35,354 nt of DNA. Origin: SIG440 sp045587485. GTDB taxonomy: Bacteria > Bacillota > Clostridia > Monoglobales > Monoglobaceae. Below are positions 5,599 to 13,926 of the stretch, in pieces (within the stretch, counting starts at the first letter, position 1; every line of letters starts with the position of its first letter). The notes under the pieces are model-generated. The model ran no database searches. It had not been told where the DNA came from and saw nothing but the letters and a program-made list of their open reading frames with translations. Location: positions 1-35,354 of the forward strand of contig JAZNCI010000050.1 of the NCBI GenBank assembly GCA_045587485.1, written 5' to 3'. The position numbers were made by a program, and so were the translations under genes.

Positions 5599-5607
5599 AA
5601 TACAAAC

Positions 5608-5643
5608 AATTAAGTCTTTGTTCTGCGGGGCAAAGACTTAATT
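5608..5643 (+). terminator. rpsO 3' hairpin (partial terminator or processing site)
   Basis: AATTAAGTCTTTG (5608-5620), 10-nt loop, CAAAGACTTAATT (5631-5643): a perfect 13-bp stem, followed by only a weak T-run. Some read-through into pnp is likely, as in the rpsO-pnp operons of other bacteria. Confidence 0.65.
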
Positions 5644-5726
5644 TCGTATTTCAGCAATTAATTAACACGGGATATTTTCTGTGAAATTACAAAACAATAA
5701 TATAAATTTGAGAGAGTTTACGCATT

Positions 5727-5774
5727 TAGCAGTTATAAATATGCTTTTGAAATGGAGTATACTTATAAGTGCTA
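5727..5774 (+). promoter_or_regulatory. stem in the pnp 5' leader
   Basis: TAGCAGTTATAA (5727-5738) pairs with TTATAAGTGCTA (5763-5774) with a single mismatch, 35 nt before the pnp start. In E. coli a pnp leader stem is cut by RNase III and then degraded by PNPase for autoregulation; a similar use is possible here. Confidence 0.45.
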
Positions 5775-5809
5775 AAAAGGTAGACCTCTTGAACAAAGGA
5801 GGAAAAATT

Positions 5810-7891
5810 ATGAGTAGAATTTTTGAAACAGAGGTTGCCGGCAGAAAGCTCAGTATCGAGGTCGGCAAGGTTGCAGAGCTTGCAAACGGCTCTGTTATAG
5901 TAAGATATGGTGATACAGTTGTTGTTACTGCTGCAACTGCATCAGCAAAGCCTAGGGATGGTATTGATTTCTTCCCTCTCAGCATTGACTATGAAGAAAG
6001 AATGTATGCTGTTGGTAAAATTCCCGGCAGCTTTTTAAAGAGAGAAGGTAGACCTTCTGAAAATGCCATCCTTACAGCCAGAGTTATTGACAGACCTATG
6101 CGTCCCTTATTCCCGAAGGATTTAAGAAACGATGTTTCAATCGTTTCTACAGTTATGTCTGTTGAACAGGACAATGCTCCTGAATTCTGTGCGATGATTG
6201 GTTCATCTGCTGCAGTTTCAATTTCTGACATTCCATTTAACGGACCTATTGCTGCGGTTTATGTCGGTCTTATTGACGGCGAATTTGTTATCAACCCCAC
6301 AGTTGAACAGAGAGAGGTAAGTGACCTTAACCTTACCGTTGCCGGTAGCCTTGCAAAGGTTGTTATGATTGAAGCGGGAGCAAACGAAGTTCCTGAAGAT
6401 GTTATGTTTGATGCAATTATGTTTGCTCACGAAGAAATAAAAAAGATATGCACATTTATTAAGGGTATTCAGGACGAAATCGGCAAACCCAAGTTTGAAT
6501 ACGAACACATTGTTGTTAATGAAGAGATTTTTGATGCAATCTCTGCTTTTGCAACAGATATGGTAAAGGAAGCTCTTGATACAGACGACAAGGCAGTAAG
6601 AGACGAAAACCTTAAGGCTGTTTACGAAAAGGTTTATGAACACTTTGAAGAAACATATCCCGCTGAAGAATATGCTCAGGATATCGAAGATGCACTTTAC
6701 AAGCTGCAGAAGACAATTGTACGTCGTTGGCTCCTTGATGAAGGTAAGCGTGTTGACGGACGTAAAATTCAGCAGCTCAGACCTCTTGCATCAGAAGTTG
6801 GTCTTCTTCCCAGAGCACACGGCAGCGGTCTTTTCAAGCGTGGACAAACACAGGTTATGACGGTTGCAACACTCGGTGCTCTTGGTGATGCACAGATTAT
6901 TGACGGTCTTGACACAGAAGAATACAGAAGATACATTCATCATTACAATTTCCCTTCATACAGTGTTGGTGAAACAAAACCCTCGCGTGGTCCCGGCAGA
7001 CGTGAAATTGGTCACGGTGCTCTGGCAGAACGTGCACTTGTTCCGGTTATTCCTTCTGAGGAAGAATTCCCATATGCAATCAGACTTGTATCCGAGGTTC
7101 TCAGCTCAAACGGTTCAACTTCACAAGGTAGTATCTGTGGTAGCACACTTGCTCTTATGGATGCAGGTGTTCCTATCAAGGCTCCGGTTGCAGGTATTTC
7201 TGTTGGTCTTGTTACCGAAGGTGAAAGATTTATCACAATTCTTGACATTCAGGGGCTTGAAGACTTCTTCGGCGATATGGACTTTAAGGTTGCAGGTACG
7301 AAGAAGGGTATCACGGCAATCCAGATGGATTTGAAGATTGACGGTCTTACACCTGAAATCATAAAGAACGCACTTGCTGAAACCCGTGATGCAAGATATT
7401 ATATCCTTGACGAAGTAATGCTTAAGGCTATTCCTGAAGCACGTGCAGAGGTTTCACAGTATGCTCCAAAGGTTATTCATATGGATATCCCCGTTGATAA
7501 AATCCGTGACGTAATCGGCTCGGGGGGTAAGGTTATTCAGAAGATTGTTGCAGATACAGGCGCTAAAATTGACATTGAAGAAGACGGTCGTGTATTCATT
7601 TCTGCACCCAATGCTGAAATGGGCGAAGCTGCAAGAAAGATTATCGAAGGTATTGTGAAAGAACCTGAAATTGGTGAGATTTATGACGGTAAGGTTGTAA
7701 GAATTATGGACTTTGGCGCATTTGTTGAATTCCTTCCCGGAAAGGACGGTCTTGTTCATATCTCAAAACTGGACAAGGTTCGTGTTGAAAAGGTAGAGGA
7801 TGTTGTTAAAATTGGCGATGATATCAAAGTTCAGGTTATCGAAATCGATAAGCAGGGTAGAATTAACCTTAGAAGAATTATCACAGAATAA
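5810..7891 (+). CDS. pnp: polyribonucleotide nucleotidyltransferase (PNPase)
   Basis: A 693-residue protein, normal length for PNPase, the 3'-5' phosphorolytic exoribonuclease of RNA turnover that forms a cytoplasmic trimer. The order is first RNase PH core (1-~220, RYGDTVVVTAATAS, RPMRPLFP), helical linker, second catalytic core (~300-530, FKRGQTQVM, HHYNFPSYSVGE, SNGSTSQGSICGSTLALMDA), KH domain (~550-610, IRDVIGSGGKVIQ) and S1 domain (~620-690, GKVVRIMDFGAFVEFLPGKDG). AAAGGAGG precedes ATG 5810; the frame is open from 5681 but that part lies in the leader. It follows rpsO and ends at a strong terminator. Confidence 0.98.
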   Translation: MSRIFETEVAGRKLSIEVGKVAELANGSVIVRYGDTVVVTAATASAKPRDGIDFFPLSIDYEERMYAVGKIPGSFLKREGRPSENAILTARVIDRPMRPLFPKDLRNDVSIVSTVMSVEQDNAPEFCAMIGSSAAVSISDIPFNGPIAAVYVGLIDGEFVINPTVEQREVSDLNLTVAGSLAKVVMIEAGANEVPEDVMFDAIMFAHEEIKKICTFIKGIQDEIGKPKFEYEHIVVNEEIFDAISAFATDMVKEALDTDDKAVRDENLKAVYEKVYEHFEETYPAEEYAQDIEDALYKLQKTIVRRWLLDEGKRVDGRKIQQLRPLASEVGLLPRAHGSGLFKRGQTQVMTVATLGALGDAQIIDGLDTEEYRRYIHHYNFPSYSVGETKPSRGPGRREIGHGALAERALVPVIPSEEEFPYAIRLVSEVLSSNGSTSQGSICGSTLALMDAGVPIKAPVAGISVGLVTEGERFITILDIQGLEDFFGDMDFKVAGTKKGITAIQMDLKIDGLTPEIIKNALAETRDARYYILDEVMLKAIPEARAEVSQYAPKVIHMDIPVDKIRDVIGSGGKVIQKIVADTGAKIDIEEDGRVFISAPNAEMGEAARKIIEGIVKEPEIGEIYDGKVVRIMDFGAFVEFLPGKDGLVHISKLDKVRVEKVEDVVKIGDDIKVQVIEIDKQGRINLRRIITE

Positions 7892-7906
7892 TTTAATAGT
7901 TATATC

Positions 7907-7939
7907 AAAAGACCGCAGAGAAATCTGCGGTCTTTTTTT
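7907..7939 (+). terminator. terminator after pnp
   Basis: AAAAGACCGCAGA, loop GAAA, TCTGCGGTCTTTTTTT: a perfect 13-bp stem with a T7 tail. Confidence 0.95.
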
Positions 7940-7949
7940 AAAAAAACTA

Positions 7950-7978
7950 TTGACTTTATCAATTTAGTGTGCTAAACT
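7950..7978 (+). promoter_or_regulatory. promoter of the amino acid ABC transporter operon
   Basis: TTGACT (7950-7955), 17-bp spacer, TAAACT (7973-7978). It lies just beyond the pnp terminator and 40 bp before the first start codon. Confidence 0.7.
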
Positions 7979-8018
7979 ATTAAAGTAATTTTAATTTATT
8001 TTAAAGGAGATTCTAAAT

Positions 8019-8849
8019 ATGAAAACTTTTACAAAAGCATTAGCACTTATAATGGTAGCGGTCATTGCAGTTGCGCTTGTTGCTTGCAACAATCAAAACG
8101 AGGTTGCTGTTGATTATTCAAAGTCAGTAGACGGCGCTTTGGTTGTAGCAGAAGCAGGCTCAGCAGGTGAAGAGCTTGCAACAACAAACGAATATTTTGC
8201 AAATGCAAAGTTTACAGCGGTTGACTCAATGGCTACAGCTCTTATGGATGTTGCTGCGGGAACATCTGATATTGCTATTGTTGACTATGTTACATCAATT
8301 GGCTCAATCGGCGAAGGTACAGACTTTGCTGACCTGGCTGTTGTTGAAGGCAAGGATTTCAACCCTGAAGAATACGGTATTGCATTCCGCAAGGGCAGTG
8401 ATGTTGTTCCTGCTGTAAATGCAGCGATTGCTGAACTTATGGCTGATGGAACAATGGATACAATTGCTGCAAAATATAAGCTCGGCGACCTTCTTATCAA
8501 AGATGGCAAGGCATATGACGATGCAGTAACAGAAGGCGACCTTGCATACATAAAGGATAAGGGTGAGCTTATTATCGGTATCACACTTTTTGCTCCTATG
8601 AACTACGAAGACGACAATCAGGAGCTCATCGGCTTTGAAACCGAATTTGCTGAGGCAGTTTGTGAAAAACTTGGTGTAGAAGCAAATTTTGTTGAAATCA
8701 ACTGGAATTCAAAAGAAATTGAACTTAACTCCAAGAATATTGACTGTATCTGGAATGGTATGACAATTACAGACGAAAGACTTGAAAATATGAGCATTTC
8801 TGTTCCTTATATGGAAAATAAACAGGTTATGGTATCAAAGGCTCAGTAA
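8019..8849 (+). CDS. amino acid ABC transporter substrate-binding lipoprotein with permuted lobes
   Basis: A 276-residue extracellular lipoprotein. The signal peptide ends at the lipobox ALVAC, Cys23. The rest matches the SBP_bac_3 family, but in swapped order. Residues ~40-160 look like the C-terminal half (DIAIVDYVTS, YGIAFRKGSD at 119-128, then VNAAIAELMADGTMDTIAAKY). Residues ~178-275 look like the N-terminal half (KGELIIGITLFAPMNYED, LIGFETEFAEAV, IDCIWNGMTITDER, SVPYMENKQVMV). In ordinary members the GFE...GMT.TDER half comes first and the YGIA..K half last. AAAGGAGA precedes ATG 8019. The permease and ATPase that follow are of the polar amino acid type, so it probably delivers an amino acid. 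A TDER-type lobe normally carries the ligand carboxylate contacts. Confidence 0.85.
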   Translation: MKTFTKALALIMVAVIAVALVACNNQNEVAVDYSKSVDGALVVAEAGSAGEELATTNEYFANAKFTAVDSMATALMDVAAGTSDIAIVDYVTSIGSIGEGTDFADLAVVEGKDFNPEEYGIAFRKGSDVVPAVNAAIAELMADGTMDTIAAKYKLGDLLIKDGKAYDDAVTEGDLAYIKDKGELIIGITLFAPMNYEDDNQELIGFETEFAEAVCEKLGVEANFVEINWNSKEIELNSKNIDCIWNGMTITDERLENMSISVPYMENKQVMVSKAQ

Positions 8850-8868
8850 TGTAACACACAAATTCAGT

Positions 8869-8906
8869 TTCAGTGGGAGCGCAGTCTCCCACTGAACGAT
8901 TTTTTA
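8869..8906 (+). terminator. intra-operon hairpin (attenuating terminator)
   Basis: TTCAGTGGGAG (8869-8879), 6-nt loop, CTCCCACTGAA (8886-8896), then CGATTTTTT. A strong stem between the binding protein and permease genes, probably lowering permease and ATPase transcription relative to the binding protein and protecting the upstream mRNA from 3' decay. Confidence 0.8.
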
Positions 8907-8927
8907 AGAAAGTAGTTAGAATTTTTT

Positions 8928-9575
8928 ATGGATAAATTTCAATCGATTATTTCAGCTTTGTTTGAAGGTTTTGGACTCAACTGCCTGTTGTTTGCAGTTA
9001 CGTTACTTGTAGCCATACCTCTTGGGTTGCTGATTACTCTTGGTACGATGGCTAAGTTCAAACCAATTAAATATTTAATGAAAACCTTTGTCTGGATTAT
9101 CAGAGGAACGCCGCTGATGCTCCAGCTTTTTGTGGTTTTATACGCCCCCGGTCTTTTGTGGGGAATACCAATGCGTGACCGATTGATGGCGGCGTTTATT
9201 GCCTTTTCAATAAACTATGCGGCGTATTTTTCGGAAATTTATCGTGGCGGTATAGAAAGCATTCCCAAAGGTCAGTACGAGGCCGGTCAGGTTCTTGCTA
9301 TGTCCAAGACACAGGTGTTTTTTAAGGTTGTAATGTTTCAGGTTATAAAAAGAATTGTCCCCCCAATGGGCAATGAAATAATTACTCTTGTTAAGGATAC
9401 TGCGCTTGCCCGTGTTATCGGTGTGGTGGAAATTCTTATGGTGGCTGAACGTTTTTCAAAGCAAGGTCTTATATGGCCTCTGTTTTCGACTGCGTTGTAT
9501 TTCCTTGTTTTCAACGGTGTATTAACCCTTTTGCTTGGTTATCTTGAAAAGAAGCTTGATTATTATAAGGGATAA
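8928..9575 (+). CDS. polar amino acid ABC transporter permease (HisM/GlnP type)
   Basis: A 215-residue integral membrane protein with about five hydrophobic segments. It has the TIGR01726 opening (LFEGFGLNCLLFAVTLLVAI), TFVWIIRGTPLMLQLF, and the EAA loop YFSEIYRGGIESIPKGQYEA-GQVLAMSKTQ that docks on the ATPase. Late signatures are PPMGNEIITLVKDTALA and VIGVVEI. It forms the translocation pore, probably as a homodimer since no second permease is present. ATG 8928 has only a weak Shine-Dalgarno (AAGAAAG), possibly relying on the hairpin leader. The ATPase gene follows 13 bp later. Confidence 0.95.
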   Translation: MDKFQSIISALFEGFGLNCLLFAVTLLVAIPLGLLITLGTMAKFKPIKYLMKTFVWIIRGTPLMLQLFVVLYAPGLLWGIPMRDRLMAAFIAFSINYAAYFSEIYRGGIESIPKGQYEAGQVLAMSKTQVFFKVVMFQVIKRIVPPMGNEIITLVKDTALARVIGVVEILMVAERFSKQGLIWPLFSTALYFLVFNGVLTLLLGYLEKKLDYYKG

Positions 9576-9588
9576 GGAGGTACAATAT

Positions 9589-10335
9589 ATGTCGGTTATT
9601 AATGCTCAGAATATAAAAAAGAGCTTTGGCAAGCTTGAGGTTATAAAAGATGTAAGTATGGACTTGCAAGAAGGAGAGGTTGTTGCTATCATCGGCCCTT
9701 CAGGTTCGGGGAAAAGCACCTTTTTACGCTCAATAATTAATCTTGAAACAATTGACGACGGTACAATAATTATTGATGGTGAAACTGTTGTACACAATGG
9801 CACTTACAGAAAAGCTGAAGAAAACAGAATTGCTTATCAGAAACTTGGTATGGTTTTTCAGAACTTTAATTTGTTTCCGCATAAGTCAGTTCTTGAAAAT
9901 ATAATAATGTCACCAATGCTTGTAAACGGCAAGTCCCGTGAGGATGCCACAAACTCTGCAAAGGAGCTTTTGGGGCAGGTTGGTCTTATTGATAAAACCA
10001 ATTCATATCCATACCAGCTATCAGGCGGTCAGCAGCAAAGAGTTGCCATTGCACGTGCTCTTGCCATGAATCCCAAGGTTATGCTGTTTGACGAGCCAAC
10101 GTCTGCTCTTGACCCTGAACTTACAGGTGAGATACTTAAGGTTATCCGTGACCTTGCTGCAAAAGATATGACAATGGTAATTGTTACACATGAAATTGAG
10201 TTTGCAAAAAATGTTGCAGACCGTGTAATTTTTATGGCTGACGGATATATTGTTGAGGAAGGTTCAGCATTACAGATTATTGACAATCCTACTCAGGAAC
10301 GTACACAGAACTTCCTTAAAGGCTTTAAAAGATAG
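9589..10335 (+). CDS. polar amino acid ABC transporter ATP-binding protein (GlnQ type)
   Basis: A 248-residue ATPase. Walker A GPSGSGKST, Q-loop region MVFQNFNLFPHKSVLENI, signature LSGGQQQRVAIARAL, Walker B VMLFDEPTSALDPE and the switch VTHE are all intact. NLFPHKSVLENI is characteristic of the amino acid uptake group (HisP/GlnQ/ArtP). AAGGAGG precedes ATG 9589; the frame continues upstream to 9535 but overlaps the permease. With the permease and permuted binding protein it makes a complete import system. Its end is 20 bp from the DUF512 gene, so that gene is probably co-transcribed. Confidence 0.95.
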   Translation: MSVINAQNIKKSFGKLEVIKDVSMDLQEGEVVAIIGPSGSGKSTFLRSIINLETIDDGTIIIDGETVVHNGTYRKAEENRIAYQKLGMVFQNFNLFPHKSVLENIIMSPMLVNGKSREDATNSAKELLGQVGLIDKTNSYPYQLSGGQQQRVAIARALAMNPKVMLFDEPTSALDPELTGEILKVIRDLAAKDMTMVIVTHEIEFAKNVADRVIFMADGYIVEEGSALQIIDNPTQERTQNFLKGFKR

Positions 10336-10355
10336 GATAAAAAGGAGCAGACAAA

Positions 10356-11630
10356 ATGTCGGCAACAGTAAACAGAGTACTACCGGATTCGCTTGCTGAA
10401 AAATGTGGTATAAAACCCGGTGATACAATTATAAGCATAAACGGAAAACAGGTTAATGACTATCTTGACTATATGTTTCTTTCCGCAAATCAAGAATTGA
10501 ATATTGAACTGCAGAACAGAACTGTTGAACTGATTAACGAGGATTATGAGCCATTGGGGATTGAGTTTCACACTCTGCTTATTGACGAGTCCCGTTCCTG
10601 CAGAAATAAGTGTATTTTCTGCTTCATTGACCAGTTGCCGCCCAATATGCGTGAAAGCTGTTATTTTAAGGATGATGATTATCGGCTTTCGTTTTTGCAA
10701 GGCAACTATGTAACTCTTACTAATATGAGTGACGCAGATTTAGACAGAATAATTGAATATGCAATTCCAAGAATAAATGTATCTGTTCATACAACAAATC
10801 CCGAACTCCGCTGCAGGATGCTTAATAATCGTTTTGCAGGAAAGATTATGGAACAGTTAAAACGTTTTTCGGGCAGAGGTATGCAAATTAACTGTCAGAT
10901 TGTTTTGTGCCGTGACTACAACGACGGTACAGAGCTTGACAGAACAATAAGCGATATATATTCACTTGGAGATTCAGTTGAAAGTCTGTCAATTGTTCCT
11001 GTAGGCCTTTCGGCACACAGAGACGGCTTGGCAGAGCTTAAACCTTTTGACAAAGAATCATCAGCACAAGTGATAAAGCAGGTTTCAAAGTGGCAGAAGA
11101 TGTTTAAGGAAGAACGTAACATCAATTTTGTTTACCTTGCTGATGAATTTTATATTATGGCAGAGGAAGAAATTCCAAAACATAATGAATACGACGGTTT
11201 TCCGCAGATTGAGAACGGAGTTGGACTATGTTCTTCATTAAAATGGGAATTTGAGGATGCACTTGAAATGTGTGAGGATAAAACTGTCCATTCCGAAAAA
11301 ACTGTTGTAACGGGTTATCTGGCCTATGATTTTATATGCGGACTTGTGTCACAGCTCGGCTCTGATAAAATCAGGATCGAGAAGATAAAAAATACCTTCT
11401 TTGGTGAGAAGATTACCGTTAGCGGTCTTGTTACCGGAGGAGATATTATAAACCAGCTAAAGGGCAAAAATTTAGGTAAATACTTACTCATACCTATTTC
11501 AATGCTTAAGCACGAGGAAGAAGTTTTTCTTGATAACATCAGTATCGCAGATGTTGAAAGAGAATTAAATATAAAAGTGCGTGTTGTAAACAACGACGGC
11601 TTTGATATGCTTGATGAACTTTTAATTTAA
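10356..11630 (+). CDS. DUF512 iron-sulfur protein with N-terminal PDZ-like domain
   Basis: A 424-residue protein. The N-terminus (1-~45, VLPDSLAEKCGIKPGDTIIS-INGKQV) is PDZ-like. Then comes Cys82-x3-Cys86-x2-Cys89 (CRNKCIFCFIDQLP) in the arrangement of radical SAM iron-sulfur sites, with DYRLSFLQGNYVTLTN and RINVSVHTTNPELR after it. The C-terminal half is DUF512. In Clostridia the family often sits next to the GTPase gene der; here it follows an amino acid transporter. No biochemical function is established as far as I know. AAGGAGC precedes ATG 10356. Ends at a terminator shared with the convergent glucokinase gene. Confidence 0.9.
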   Translation: MSATVNRVLPDSLAEKCGIKPGDTIISINGKQVNDYLDYMFLSANQELNIELQNRTVELINEDYEPLGIEFHTLLIDESRSCRNKCIFCFIDQLPPNMRESCYFKDDDYRLSFLQGNYVTLTNMSDADLDRIIEYAIPRINVSVHTTNPELRCRMLNNRFAGKIMEQLKRFSGRGMQINCQIVLCRDYNDGTELDRTISDIYSLGDSVESLSIVPVGLSAHRDGLAELKPFDKESSAQVIKQVSKWQKMFKEERNINFVYLADEFYIMAEEEIPKHNEYDGFPQIENGVGLCSSLKWEFEDALEMCEDKTVHSEKTVVTGYLAYDFICGLVSQLGSDKIRIEKIKNTFFGEKITVSGLVTGGDIINQLKGKNLGKYLLIPISMLKHEEEVFLDNISIADVERELNIKVRVVNNDGFDMLDELLI

Positions 11631-11635
11631 AAAAA

Positions 11636-11670
11636 CAACAAACACCTGCAATAAAATGCGGGTGTTGTTG
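11636..11670. terminator. bidirectional terminator between DUF512 and ROK genes
   Basis: CAACAAACACCTGCA (11636-11650), loop, TGCGGGTGTTGTTG (11657-11670): long imperfect stem between convergent genes. Confidence 0.75.
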
Positions 11671-11679
11671 TATATATTA

Positions 11680-12624
11680 TTAAATGTTTTTCGCCGCAAG
11701 AGCTGCGCCGATAATTCCGGCATCATTATAGAGTGTTGCGGCTTCAACCTTTACAGGTGTAAAGAATTTATTAAAATCGTGTTTTTTTACATATTCGGCA
11801 ATGGGTTTGATTAAATAGTCGCCTTCCTTGCTGATACCGCCACCGATAACCAATTTTTCAGGCTGAAAGATATTTACCATTGCAACAACGCCACCCGCCA
11901 CGTATTCTATGTACTTTTTAACAACCTCCTGAGCAACTTTGTCGCCTTGTTTTGCTGCATCAAAGGCTGTTCTGCCGTTTACAGCACCACGATTATCTGC
12001 AATTGCTTTCATAAGGCTTTCAGGGTGTTTTTCAATTGCAACCTTGGTCTGCTGAACAAGTGCAGTAACAGATGCATAAGCCTCCCAACAGCCGCGATTA
12101 CCGCAACCGCATCTGATTCCGTTGTGGACAAGGGGAATGTGACCGATTTCAACACCTGCACCGTTGGAGCCGCGGAAGATTTGACCGTCAAGTATAATTC
12201 CGCCGCCAACGCCTGTGCCCAATGTAACTGCAACAAACACCTTTGAACTTTCGCCGTTAACGGCATATTCGCCCAGGGCGGCTGCATTAGCATCGTTTTC
12301 AAGAGCAACGGGAATGTTGTAGTATTTCTGAATTTCCTTAGCAAGAGGAATGTTACAGAATGAGGGAATATTTGCAGTATAAATAACCTCACCTGTTTTA
12401 TTGTCAACAGCACTGGGACATCCGATACCAATACCTTTAACATCGTTCATTGTAAAGCATGCTTTTTCAACGACCTTTTCAGAAACTGCAATCATATCCT
12501 TAACAATTTCTGTATATTCACGGTCAGCAAGGGTTGGAGTTGAATCCTGAGCAAGAATCCTGCCCTTTTCGTCAACAAGACCAACTGCAATGTTTGTACC
12601 TCCTAAATCAATTCCTATATACAT
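11680..12624 (-). CDS. ROK-family glucokinase
   Basis: A 314-residue cytoplasmic sugar kinase that probably phosphorylates glucose to glucose 6-phosphate with ATP. The phosphate-binding loop is GIDLGGTNIAVGLVD (4-18), the catalytic aspartate is Asp111 in ENDANAAALGE, followed by VTLGTGVGGGII. The ROK zinc site is complete: His162 in EIGHIPL and Cys172, Cys174 and Cys179 in CGCGNRGCWEAY. AEGDYL-like C-terminal QPEKLVIGGGISKEG closes the fold. ATG 12624 is chosen because the homology starts there; the frame is open to 12672. Sugar specificity is inferred from family resemblance. Glycolysis is also represented here by phosphofructokinase and lactate dehydrogenase. Confidence 0.92.
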   Translation of the reverse strand: MYIGIDLGGTNIAVGLVDEKGRILAQDSTPTLADREYTEIVKDMIAVSEKVVEKACFTMNDVKGIGIGCPSAVDNKTGEVIYTANIPSFCNIPLAKEIQKYYNIPVALENDANAAALGEYAVNGESSKVFVAVTLGTGVGGGIILDGQIFRGSNGAGVEIGHIPLVHNGIRCGCGNRGCWEAYASVTALVQQTKVAIEKHPESLMKAIADNRGAVNGRTAFDAAKQGDKVAQEVVKKYIEYVAGGVVAMVNIFQPEKLVIGGGISKEGDYLIKPIAEYVKKHDFNKFFTPVKVEAATLYNDAGIIGAALAAKNI

Positions 12625-12931
12625 AAAATTTCCATACCCTTTCTGCCCACAAAAAGTAATTAAAAAACACATCTTATTGTGGTCAGATAAGGCGTGTAAT
12701 GGAAATTACGCACATCACTATTTTGTGACCGAAGGGCATAAAAGTTTGGTGGTGCAATAAATTCCGCCGAAGGTGACTAACGTGATTTTTCACATTAGTT
12801 ACTTCACTAAAATATATATTAATTATACTATTATGATGAAAAATTGTAAACAAAAAATTTTAAATATTTGTATATATTTTTTGAACATACAAAAAATAAG
12901 CTACAAAAGATGTACAGGAGGAATAAGCAAG
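12625..12931. other. 307-bp intergenic region, divergent ROK and ldh control region
   Basis: It lacks a convincing ORF. Visible structure: GTGACTAACGTG (12773-12784) and CACATTAGTTAC (12791-12802) form a 12-bp hairpin with two wobble pairs; GGTCA (12682-12686) can pair with TGACC (12725-12729), enclosing a TAAT/ATTA stem. Two CCGAAGG words occur at about 12729 and 12768. The right third (12803-12930) is very AT-rich. No consensus promoter was found for either gene and no Rex-type operator before ldh. Confidence 0.5.
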
Positions 12932-13879
12932 ATGTTTAAAGGAAAAATTACAGTAGTCGGCGCAGGTGCAGTAGGCTCTACAACAGCATATACCCTAATG
13001 CTTAGCGGATTGGTGTCCGAAATTGTTCTTATTGACATTAACAGGAACAAGGCAGAGGGTGATGCTTTGGATATGAATCATGGTATCAGCTTTGTAAGCC
13101 CCGTAAAAATTATTGCAGGAGATTATCAGGACATAAAGGGCTCAGATATGGTTATAATTACGGCCGGCGCAAGCCAAGAACCGGGGGAAAAGCGTACCGA
13201 TTTGTTAAAAAGAAACGCAAAAATTATGGAAAGTATTGTGGAAAATGTAATGAAATATTGCCACGATGACACCATATTGCTTATGGTAACCAATCCCGTA
13301 GATATACTAACATATGTAACTTATAAAATTTCGGGCTTTTCAAGAAATCACGTATTAGGTTCGGGTACGGTGCTGGATACAGCAAGGCTGAAATATTTGC
13401 TTGGTGAATATACCAATGTAGATGTGCGAAATGTCCACACTTATATAATAGGTGAGCACGGGGATTCAGAGGTTGCAGCGTGGAGCAGAACCTTTGTTGC
13501 TGGAATGAATATAAAAGAATTTTGTTCATGCAGCGGTGTTTGTGACGCGGAGGAGCTGTCAAATAAACACTTTCATGAAACTGTAAAAAACTCGGCATAC
13601 GGTATAATCGAGAAAAAAGGAGCAACATATTATGCAATAGCCTTATCCGTTAAACGTATTGTTGAAAGCATAATTGGTAACGAAAAATCCATTCTTACAG
13701 TATCAAGCCTTCTTGACGGCGAATATGGAATTAATGATATTTGCTTGTCTGTTCCCACAATTGTATCAGGCGAAGGAGCCGAAAAGGTTTTGCAGATAGA
13801 CTTTAACGACGAAGAATTGCAGGGCTTGCATAATTCTGCACAAAAACTCAAAGAGCTTGCAAAAGAAATTGGTTATTAA
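12932..13879 (+). CDS. ldh: L-lactate dehydrogenase
   Basis: A 315-residue NAD-dependent dehydrogenase that regenerates NAD+ by reducing pyruvate to L-lactate. The Rossmann motif is GAGAVGST (10-17). Gln82 in AGASQEPGEKR marks lactate rather than malate specificity (malate enzymes carry Arg there). Arg88 of the mobile loop, Asp149/Arg152 in DTARLKYLLGE and the catalytic His176 in GEHGDSEVAAWS are all present. AGGAGG precedes ATG 12932; the upstream open frame is AT-rich leader. Monocistronic, with its own terminator. This points to fermentative metabolism. Confidence 0.95.
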   Translation: MFKGKITVVGAGAVGSTTAYTLMLSGLVSEIVLIDINRNKAEGDALDMNHGISFVSPVKIIAGDYQDIKGSDMVIITAGASQEPGEKRTDLLKRNAKIMESIVENVMKYCHDDTILLMVTNPVDILTYVTYKISGFSRNHVLGSGTVLDTARLKYLLGEYTNVDVRNVHTYIIGEHGDSEVAAWSRTFVAGMNIKEFCSCSGVCDAEELSNKHFHETVKNSAYGIIEKKGATYYAIALSVKRIVESIIGNEKSILTVSSLLDGEYGINDICLSVPTIVSGEGAEKVLQIDFNDEELQGLHNSAQKLKELAKEIGY

Positions 13880-13884
13880 AGATT

Positions 13885-13914
13885 AAAAACGGTAGAAATC
13901 AATCTACCGTTTTT
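13885..13914. terminator. bidirectional terminator between ldh and DUF1836 gene
   Basis: AAAAACGGTAGA, 6-nt loop, TCTACCGTTTTT: a perfect 12-bp stem with T-runs in both directions between convergent genes. Confidence 0.95.
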
Positions 13915-13926
13915 ACATATATAAAA

